Below, piece after piece: positions 14,641 through 20,450 of a stretch of DNA of 20,450 nt. The position numbers and the translations under genes were made by a program. The notes under the pieces were generated by a model. The model did not search any database, was not told where the DNA came from, and worked only from the letters and a program-made list of their open reading frames with translations. How positions within the stretch are numbered: position 1 is the first letter of the stretch; every line of letters begins with the position of its first letter. The stretch lies in the NCBI GenBank assembly GCA_045533115.1, contig JAZSHF010000079.1:1-20450 (forward strand), written 5' to 3'. Source of the stretch: Colimorpha_A sp045533115. GTDB lineage: Bacteria > Bacillota > Clostridia > Oscillospirales > CAG-272.

Positions 14641-15906
14641 TCATCCGATCGGCTTTGCATTAGCCAAAAGATACTTTTCCGCTTCACCGTTCCACAGACC
14701 GTTATTCTCCTCGACAAGCTCTGCAAGCCTCTTGAACATAGGGTCGTTTTCTCCAAGCTTTGCAAAGTCCGAGATAGCCGTAAGCGGCATAGATATCTGA
14801 TTGTATATCAGCTTCTTTCCGCCGGGCAGCTTATTAAGATTGAGCGTCGTCTGTGCCGCCGCATCAAGGCCGCCTACGTAGGTGATCATGGTTGCGGGAT
14901 TTATTCGTCCCTCATTCATCATCTTTATAGCCTCGCGCATATCATCGGTGTTTCCGCCGCTCGTTCCCACGATGTGTGTGTAGGAATAGTGTACGTTAAA
15001 GAAGTTCATCTCAGCCTTGAAGCCTGAATCGATGGGGCCGGCAAAGAAGTTCAGACAACCGTCAAATCCGAGTATCGCATCTGCCTGCTCAACAACGCTC
15101 TTAACGGGAACAAAGCAGATAACGTCGTCATATCCCTTGCCGCCCGTAAGTGCTCTGAGCTCGCTGACAGCGTCGGGGGATTTGCCGGTGTTCACATAGT
15201 GAAGCTCAACTCCCATCTCCTTTGCGTGCTCAACCGTGTAAATACTTGCCGCACGAGCAAGTCTTTCATCGTCGATATCGGTAACGACGAGCAACGAGGG
15301 GCGTCTGTCACAGTGAATCGCGTAATCAATAGCGCCAAGTCCCATAGGGCCGACCGACGCAAGAAGTGCCATCTTTCCGCCCTCAACTATTCCCATCTTA
15401 TGCTCGTATGAACCGGGAGTGGTGTGATACATAGCGCGGAACGTTCCGACGATACAGCTCATAGGCTCTGCTAAAGAGCCGTAAAAATAAACGTCCGAAT
15501 TATAGGGAAGCAGACAATCCATAGCCAACGTTTCCATAGGAATGTTTCCATACTGCGCGTCTCCGCCGCAGAATTCGTAAGAATACCCTACCGCCTGCTG
15601 CGTTCCCTTGTAAAAGTGGGCGGGCTGTATTGCGAAATTATCGCCTTCCTTGAATTTATGCTTCCAATTCTCTCCAACCTTGACAATCTGTCCGCAACAC
15701 TCGTGTCCTATAATAATAGGATGCTCCGAGACGTTTTCGGGAACACGCTTGTGGTCCTCCCCCTCAACGGACGCCTTGTACGAGCTCATACACAGAGAAT
15801 CCGAGATTATTTTAACCTGTATACCGTCGGCGTCTATTTCGGGAAGCTCTACATCTTCAAGACGCAGGTCCATTTTTCCGTGTAGTCTAACTGCTTTTGT
15901 TTTCAT
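14641..15906 (-). CDS. L-sorbose-1-phosphate reductase-like zinc dehydrogenase
   Basis: A 421-residue medium-chain dehydrogenase resembling SorE, which reduces L-sorbose-1-phosphate to D-glucitol-6-phosphate. The catalytic zinc site is suggested by C39 (SDSLCMSSYKA) and H68-E69 (IGHECCG). The cofactor fold has SVGPMGLGAID and a VVTDIDDERLARA segment with an acidic residue after the second strand, which favours NAD. There is no four-cysteine structural zinc lobe. A HKRVP block and the long C-terminus match the SorE-like group rather than alcohol or threonine dehydrogenases. GAGG at 15912-15915 (complement) is five bases before the ATG; 15 bases separate it from each neighbour. The group assignment is likely, the true substrate is inferred from context. 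Confidence 0.75.
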   Translation of the reverse strand: MKTKAVRLHGKMDLRLEDVELPEIDADGIQVKIISDSLCMSSYKASVEGEDHKRVPENVSEHPIIIGHECCGQIVKVGENWKHKFKEGDNFAIQPAHFYKGTQQAVGYSYEFCGGDAQYGNIPMETLAMDCLLPYNSDVYFYGSLAEPMSCIVGTFRAMYHTTPGSYEHKMGIVEGGKMALLASVGPMGLGAIDYAIHCDRRPSLLVVTDIDDERLARAASIYTVEHAKEMGVELHYVNTGKSPDAVSELRALTGGKGYDDVICFVPVKSVVEQADAILGFDGCLNFFAGPIDSGFKAEMNFFNVHYSYTHIVGTSGGNTDDMREAIKMMNEGRINPATMITYVGGLDAAAQTTLNLNKLPGGKKLIYNQISMPLTAISDFAKLGENDPMFKRLAELVEENNGLWNGEAEKYLLANAKPIG

Positions 15907-15921
15907 ATTTTCCTCACCTGA

Positions 15922-16926
15922 TCAATAGGGATATTTTTGTTCAAATTTCATTACTTCATCAATAGAAGCAAGACCTTCGGTGGCACCCCTCTCGGAAAGT
16001 GCCGCTACTGCGCAGCAGTTTGCAAGGCGAATACTCTCCTTAAGCGTCCATTTCTTCCACGCTCCGTAGATAACGCCAGAACAAAAAGCATCGCCCGCGC
16101 CGACCGTACCCATAATATCGCTCTTGGGCATAGGAACGCTGCGTGTAGTAATATATTCGTCAGTCTCATCGAGAGCATAAGCGCCCTCGGGGCAGTGAAT
16201 AACAGCCCAGGTCGAAACTCCAAGAGACTTTATAGCCTCAAGAGCCGCCTTCATATTTTCTTCGTAGAGCCTGCCGTCTCCGTCACGAAGAAGCACGCCC
16301 GTTATCTGCTGCGCCTCAAGCTCGTTGATAACGCAATAATCTGTATACTTGAGCGCGGGAGAAACTATCTTCCTAAAGCGGTTTCCGGATTCGCTGACAA
16401 CGTCAATAGAGGTCTTGAGTCCTCTTCTCTGAGCCTCCGCAAGAAGTCTTGCCATCTTGGTGCCGTATTCGGCATCCTCTGCATCAAGAGCGTCAAGAAG
16501 AAGAATATAACCTATATGGAATATCTCCGAATTGAGCTTATCCCAATCTATGCAGGATTCGTCAAACAGAGCGTTTGCTCCTCTGTACTGGAAGAAGGTA
16601 CGCGCCTTTGACTCATTATTGCTCATAACCGCGGTAAAAGAGGTATTTCCCGCATATTTGAGCTTTGAGAGGTCAATGTTTTTATATTTTCCGAGCTCTT
16701 CAAGTATAAAATCGCCCTCAGGGTCCTTACCGACAACTCCGAGTGCCTCCAAAGGAAGCTCGGGATCAAGCTTTGCAAGGTCAACTATATCGTTGCATAC
16801 GGCACCGCCGACCGAACGTGTGATGCCCTCGGTAATTGTAGTCAGCTCGCTTTCGTGCGGCCAACGCTCGATCGGATACGTAATATCAACTATCAGGTTA
16901 CCCGCGACACAAATTCCCTTTTTCAT
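15922..16926 (-). CDS. PfkB family carbohydrate kinase
   Basis: A 334-residue ribokinase-like sugar kinase that would phosphorylate the ketose made by the isomerases. Family signature two (MGTVGAGDAFCSG) carries the catalytic base D279; signature one lies in the SVGGAVCNDIVDLAKL region. The start MKKGICVAGN at 16926 is chosen because GAGGG (complement 16935-16939) is eight bases upstream and the glycine-rich first strand begins right there; a farther ATG in frame would lie inside the previous gene. Only one base separates it from the stop of the D-lyxose isomerase-like gene, so translation is coupled. The substrate and the carbon phosphorylated cannot be read from sequence, but SorE-like and MtlD-like neighbours suggest a ketose-1-phosphate product. 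Confidence 0.85.
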   Translation of the reverse strand: MKKGICVAGNLIVDITYPIERWPHESELTTITEGITRSVGGAVCNDIVDLAKLDPELPLEALGVVGKDPEGDFILEELGKYKNIDLSKLKYAGNTSFTAVMSNNESKARTFFQYRGANALFDESCIDWDKLNSEIFHIGYILLLDALDAEDAEYGTKMARLLAEAQRRGLKTSIDVVSESGNRFRKIVSPALKYTDYCVINELEAQQITGVLLRDGDGRLYEENMKAALEAIKSLGVSTWAVIHCPEGAYALDETDEYITTRSVPMPKSDIMGTVGAGDAFCSGVIYGAWKKWTLKESIRLANCCAVAALSERGATEGLASIDEVMKFEQKYPY

Positions 16927-16927
16927 A

Positions 16928-17608
16928 TCACTTGCCCTCGTATTCATTACAAAGGAGATGCAAAGGAGCCTCGTCCTCATCTATCTCAGGGAAGCGTCCT
17001 ACCGTGTCATAGAAGCGGTTGTCTGCCGCGTCATCGTTGCACATAGACACCTCGCCGACGAGAACGGTTCCCTTACCCTCTTCGCCCCAGAATCTGTGAT
17101 AAAGTCCCTTTGTCAGCGTAATGCTCTGACCGGGGCAGAGACGCACGACGTGACCCGCGGGGAAGGTATGCTTAACGCCGTCAATAGAAACGACGACGTC
17201 CGTATCCGCAAGCCCCTCGTTTTCATCAGAATTATAAAGCTTTATCATAAGGTTTCCGCCGCCGCGGTTTATTATATCCTCCATCTTGTACCAATGGAAG
17301 TGCATAGGTGTTATCTGGTTTTCCTGAACGACCATAAGCTTTTCGGCATACGTCTTCGGATATTTTTCGGGATTCTTCTGGCTTCCGTTACGAAGCGTGA
17401 TAAGAAACAAACCCGTCTTTGAAAAATCGCCCTGACCGAAGTCGGTGATATCCCAACCGAGCATATTTTCTCTTATCTCGTCCGCCTCATCTCCCTTCGT
17501 TTTCCATTCCTCAGGTGTCCAAAGGAGGAAGGACGGAAGCGAGATCTTATATTCGTTAAACAGCTCAAGTGCGCCTCTAATAGCCGCATTAATCTCTGAT
17601 CTTTTCAT
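16928..17608 (-). CDS. D-lyxose isomerase family cupin
   Basis: A 226-residue cupin close to bacterial D-lyxose ketol-isomerases (YdaE type), which interconvert D-lyxose with D-xylulose and also D-mannose with D-fructose. The metal ligands are H103, H105 and E110 in MHFHWYKMEDI, and H171 in LYHRFW, at family spacing. The conserved INRGGGNL and GEVSMCNDDAADNRF blocks are present. AAGGAG (complement 17616-17621) lies seven bases before the ATG. It is the second gene of the sugar operon, 18 bases after the FucI-like gene and coupled to the kinase. Presence of two unrelated aldose-ketose isomerases in one operon is unusual. The family is firm, the natural sugar may not be lyxose. Confidence 0.88.
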   Translation of the reverse strand: MKRSEINAAIRGALELFNEYKISLPSFLLWTPEEWKTKGDEADEIRENMLGWDITDFGQGDFSKTGLFLITLRNGSQKNPEKYPKTYAEKLMVVQENQITPMHFHWYKMEDIINRGGGNLMIKLYNSDENEGLADTDVVVSIDGVKHTFPAGHVVRLCPGQSITLTKGLYHRFWGEEGKGTVLVGEVSMCNDDAADNRFYDTVGRFPEIDEDEAPLHLLCNEYEGK

Positions 17609-17626
17609 CTTAAATCTCCTTAAATC

Positions 17627-18931
17627 TTATATCTCGTAATATTTGATGCCCTTGATCTTGCAGAAATTGCGTAGCTCGTTGCGATAATCGCCGTATCCGA
17701 CCATCCAGTGATGTCCGATTCCGTTCGCCATAATTTCCTCGTTGATCTTCTCAACATCCTTTTCAAACTTGATGACTACCGGATTGCCGGGGAATTCCAT
17801 TCCGCAAGGAATAGCCTCGCCCGTCATAACTGCCATACGGAACTGCTCGCCGTGTCCGCAAATATTGACCGCCGTAACAAGACCGGGTGCCATAACGAAA
17901 CGGCTGCACACCCCGCTTTCAGCAAGACGCACGGGAGCAAGCTCAATCTCGCCGCCCGCGATCGAGAAGCCGGAGGAGCCGCAATGCGCAAAGAGTATGG
18001 TATTCTTCTCCTCATCAAGATAAAGAAGGTCGGTATTGTTAACCGGCTTTTCGCTAAGCTCGTAAAGAAGCTTCATGGTAAGCGCGTTGGTAACGTCACC
18101 CTCACACGAAGCGACCACGCCCTCCTCCGCAAGTATGGAATAACCGAGACAGACCTTACCCATATAAGTAGTATAGCACTTTACGGAGAGCGCCTGAAGA
18201 TCGTATTCCGTAACGAGCTTCTTCATAGCTCCGTAAAACTTCATAGACTCAAGCATACTTTCTTTTGTGGAAAGCACCTTACAGCCCTTCAGCATATCCT
18301 TCTTTTCTTCAAGAAGCTTCTCTGCCTCGTCATCGGTCATTTCAGCGACCTTTTCGGTCATTTCCTTTTCATCAAGGTTCACTATTCTTGCGCCGAGCTT
18401 CTGCTTGATGGAAAACTCATCGTAAGCGATCTCGGTCATACCCTTTACGCGGCCGCCGATAGCTCCCATTCTCACCTTGCTCATACAGTTTGCAAGAGCG
18501 TAAGCGACTGCGATATCCTTGGTCTTAAGCGCGCAGGTAACGTCATCCGCATCACCGTAAACGAACTCGTAACCCTTACCTATGTCGGTAAACACCGCGC
18601 CTATCTGGTGAGCGCAGCAGAGCGATCCCGTATCTCTTGCGGGGAACGCGCGGAGAATAACGGGCTTATCAATATACGAAAGAAGATCGAGAAGGTGATG
18701 GTCCTCGCTCCACGTAGCGATACAGATAAGAAGAACGTCCATATCTATATTTCTCAACCGCGCCGCAGCCTCCTTGACTGTTTCAAGGTCGTGCATTACC
18801 ACGTTTACGTTCGTACAGGTGATACCCTGTGCAGTAAGTGTCGCAACGGTCGTATTAAGCAAAGCGTCCGATTCGTTAAAGCCAACCTCAAACGGATGTC
18901 CGAGGCCAACGGCTGCTATATTAACTTTCAT
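17627..18931 (-). CDS. L-fucose/L-arabinose isomerase-like protein
   Basis: A 434-residue protein of the FucI/AraA fold, shorter than true fucose isomerase (about 590) and arabinose isomerase (about 500). The N-terminal Rossmann-like part (AAVGLGHPFEVGF, then LLICIATWSEDHH) is followed by the C-terminal metal-site block C276-E277-G278-D279 with NALTMKLL, and a late GHGEQFRMAV / GIGHHWMVGYGDY region. These short FucI-like proteins occur in many gut Firmicutes with unassigned sugars. It has an AAAGGA site (complement 18943-18948) ten bases before the ATG and is the first well-supported gene of the operon. It probably interconverts an aldose and a ketose with a manganese ion; which one is unknown. 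A non-isomerase role cannot be excluded. Confidence 0.82.
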   Translation of the reverse strand: MKVNIAAVGLGHPFEVGFNESDALLNTTVATLTAQGITCTNVNVVMHDLETVKEAAARLRNIDMDVLLICIATWSEDHHLLDLLSYIDKPVILRAFPARDTGSLCCAHQIGAVFTDIGKGYEFVYGDADDVTCALKTKDIAVAYALANCMSKVRMGAIGGRVKGMTEIAYDEFSIKQKLGARIVNLDEKEMTEKVAEMTDDEAEKLLEEKKDMLKGCKVLSTKESMLESMKFYGAMKKLVTEYDLQALSVKCYTTYMGKVCLGYSILAEEGVVASCEGDVTNALTMKLLYELSEKPVNNTDLLYLDEEKNTILFAHCGSSGFSIAGGEIELAPVRLAESGVCSRFVMAPGLVTAVNICGHGEQFRMAVMTGEAIPCGMEFPGNPVVIKFEKDVEKINEEIMANGIGHHWMVGYGDYRNELRNFCKIKGIKYYEI

Positions 18932-18955
18932 TATGATAATATCCTTTCGGTTTAA

Positions 18956-19081
18956 TTATTTGCAAAGAAGCTCCCATATCCCGCCGTGCTCCGGCTTCTC
19001 TCCTTTCGAAATTTTTCCTAAAGGAGACGTCGGCTCCATCTCAACCATATAACGGCGATATCTCTTCATCATTGATATCAT
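18956..19081 (-). CDS. Possible 41-residue protein or gene remnant
   Basis: A short frame ending 24 bases before the FucI-like start reads MISMMKRYRRYMVEMEP and continues to GGIWELLCK. It is compositionally protein-like, but none of the candidate ATGs has a ribosome site. It could be a small leader gene of the operon or the 3' end of a gene lost by deletion. I do not recognise it. Confidence 0.25.
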   Translation of the reverse strand: MISMMKRYRRYMVEMEPTSPLGKISKGEKPEHGGIWELLCK

Positions 19082-19088
19082 CTGACAA

Positions 19089-19119
19089 GGGCTGACGCAA
19101 ATATGATCTGCGTCAGCCC
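19089..19119 (-). terminator. Hairpin after the cupin gene
   Basis: GGGCTGACGCA (19089-19099) and TGCGTCAGCCC (19109-19119) form a perfect 11-bp, GC-rich stem with a nine-base loop, about 27 bases after the stop of the mannose-6-phosphate-isomerase-like gene. There is no T tract, so it may be a weak terminator or an mRNA end/processing structure rather than a full stop. Confidence 0.55.
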
Positions 19120-19145
19120 CGCTTTGTCTATATTGAATTAGGCTA

Positions 19146-20450
19146 TTAGCCCTTCTTCCAGCGCTGCAGCACGCAGGTAGCGCGGCCGCCTTCCTCGTTG
19201 ATGATCTCGAAATCACCGAAGGATGCGGGGATGACCAGAGTCTGGAACTTGTCACACTCTGCCTTGTACTCGGGGTTGGTCTTGGATACGACAGTAACCT
19301 TGGAACCAACAGTCAGGGTGCACATGTACATGAATTTACCCTCGGTGGACAGCTGGCCGACCTTCTCGAAGTGGATACGCTCTACATGGTAAGGCATAAC
19401 AGGGGTGGACTTGTACTGATCGATGTAGTACTCGGGGGTCCACTTAATGACCTTGGGAGTGGACAGCAGATTATCCTTAACCCAGGAAGCTCTGCGAGTC
19501 TTCTCCATGTTGCGGCCATGCTCCAGGTGCATCTTCAGAGGCTTGCCGGTCATGGTCTTGGCATCGTCATCCCAGGAGGGACGGGCGAAGTCATACTCAA
19601 AGAAGGAGTACTCAGTACCGTTGATGGAGGGGTTGGTATCCATCTCCAGAACCATCTGGTTGCCGCCGTGGCCGTGCATGGTTCCAGGAGGAATCAGGTA
19701 CAGATCGCCTTCCTTGCTGGGCCAGTTGGCGATGAAGTCCTTCCAGTTCTCAATGGGCTTGATGTTCTGGGACTCTTCGCAAAGACGCTCCCACTCTTCG
19801 ATGTCAGCCTCATCATGGAAGCCCATCCAGGTATTGGCACCTTCGTAAGCCTCAGCGATGTAGTAGGTCTCGTAACGGCCCAGGGGCTCGTCGAAGTGAT
19901 CCTCAACATACTTGCTGGAGGGGTGGATATGCATGGGCATGGAGATACGCTCTGCGGGCTGGGGAGTGGGATGCCAGCCGTCGTCCAGCCAAATGTCCAG
20001 GGGGAACAAGCCGGGATACTGCTTGTGAATCAGGCTGCCGACCAGCTCTTCGCCGTACTGCATGGCGTTCAGCATGGGCATGGAGATGCTTCTCTCACCG
20101 CCGAAGTCGATGAGGATACGCAGCTCAGGACCAGCGATCTTGTTCCAGGCGTTGTTGGCCAGGCCTTCTACGCCGTAGTCCATCTGCTCGTAGCGGTAAG
20201 CACCCCAAGGACCGGGGCTGAAGATCTTGACCTCGTGGATGGGGTACTTCACCAGGGTGGACATGATCTCGTCGTAGGAAGCACGGGGAACGAGCACAAG
20301 GTCATCTGCAAAGAAGTTTTCAATGTAGAAGTCCATCGCGCCGTACATATAGTTCTTCTGACGGGCCAGCATGTAGTAATCGGAGTAGTGATATTCCTTC
20401 CAGCTGTAGTTCTTGGTGGGCTCGGTGCAGCCAAAGCCGATCAGCTTGCC
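19146..20450 (-). CDS. Mannose-6-phosphate isomerase-like cupin protein, 5' partial
   Basis: The last 434 residues of a cupin enzyme; the frame is still open at the window edge, so the true start lies outside. The first cupin carries MHIHPSSKYVEDH followed by YETYYIAEA, and the later IPPGTMHGHGGNQ gives the remaining histidine ligands, as in class I phosphomannose isomerases. A second cupin-like half follows (KFMYMCTLTVGSKVTVVS). Class I enzymes interconvert mannose-6-phosphate and fructose-6-phosphate, though this divergent group may act on another sugar. Codon use differs from its neighbours: Lys is mostly AAG, Leu mostly CTG, Ile mostly ATC and Arg mostly CGT/CGC, while nearby genes use many ATA, CTT and AGA codons. 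It may be highly expressed or recently acquired. A hairpin follows the stop. Confidence 0.72.
   Translation of the reverse strand, partial: GKLIGFGCTEPTKNYSWKEYHYSDYYMLARQKNYMYGAMDFYIENFFADDLVLVPRASYDEIMSTLVKYPIHEVKIFSPGPWGAYRYEQMDYGVEGLANNAWNKIAGPELRILIDFGGERSISMPMLNAMQYGEELVGSLIHKQYPGLFPLDIWLDDGWHPTPQPAERISMPMHIHPSSKYVEDHFDEPLGRYETYYIAEAYEGANTWMGFHDEADIEEWERLCEESQNIKPIENWKDFIANWPSKEGDLYLIPPGTMHGHGGNQMVLEMDTNPSINGTEYSFFEYDFARPSWDDDAKTMTGKPLKMHLEHGRNMEKTRRASWVKDNLLSTPKVIKWTPEYYIDQYKSTPVMPYHVERIHFEKVGQLSTEGKFMYMCTLTVGSKVTVVSKTNPEYKAECDKFQTLVIPASFGDFEIINEEGGRATCVLQRWKKG

Noticed and set aside
13798..15027. Long open frames antisense to the sugar operon and other genes (for example 13798-15027, 17708-18955, 9759-10892, 2345-3418)
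   Set aside because: They lie opposite well-supported genes, have no ribosome sites or recognisable motifs, and their composition follows from codon bias of the sense gene.

Overview
The window looks like a chromosomal segment from a moderate-GC, gut-type anaerobic Firmicute, most likely Clostridia of the Oscillospiraceae/Ruminococcaceae kind. The reasons are strong AGGAGG-type ribosome sites, TTGACA/TATAAT promoters, short perfect-stem terminators, tightly packed operons, an EF-P gene next to a clostridial CD1247-type protein, and a patch of modular intergenic hairpin repeats. This placement is inference; there is no rRNA or other marker gene.

Layout. (1) Bases 1-65: start site and promoter of a minus-strand gene that runs off the left edge. 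(2) 261-4718 (+): a four-gene GldA/GldF/GldG/DUF4340-type ABC transporter operon closed by a strong hairpin; its ATPase has a very acidic tail. (3) 4863-7733 (+): a MarR-controlled operon. A consensus promoter is flanked by two perfect 18-bp palindromes and drives one reading frame that joins a MarR winged-helix domain to a GT8 glycosyltransferase, followed by a PlsC-like acyltransferase and a CrtO-like membrane protein. Together they suggest regulated synthesis or modification of a glycolipid or other acylated glycoconjugate. (4) 7744-8220: convergent intergenic region filled with modular hairpin repeats. (5) Minus strand 8229-12892: separate housekeeping units: malQ, then efp with a CD1247-like acidic, cysteine-rich protein carrying a (Cys-Asp)6 run, then a Cof-type HAD phosphatase, then nagB. 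(6) 12893-13410: a largely non-coding gap with at most a small or decayed reading frame. (7) Minus strand 13411-18931: a five-gene sugar operon (FucI-like isomerase, D-lyxose isomerase-like cupin, PfkB kinase, SorE-like sugar-phosphate reductase, MtlD-like polyol-phosphate dehydrogenase), ending in a terminator after mtlD. (8) Minus strand 19146 to the right edge: a mannose-6-phosphate-isomerase-like cupin gene, 5' truncated by the window, with codon use unlike its neighbours.

How the genes may work together. In region 7 the enzymes can be ordered as aldose to ketose (isomerases), ketose to ketose-1-phosphate (PfkB), ketose-1-phosphate to hexitol-phosphate (SorE-like) and hexitol-phosphate to fructose-6-phosphate (MtlD-like). 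This is a redox-balanced route needing no aldolase. The substrate is not evident and no transporter is in the window. In region 3 the regulator appears physically fused to the first enzyme of its own operon, yet the internal ribosome site and start codon of the glycosyltransferase are retained.
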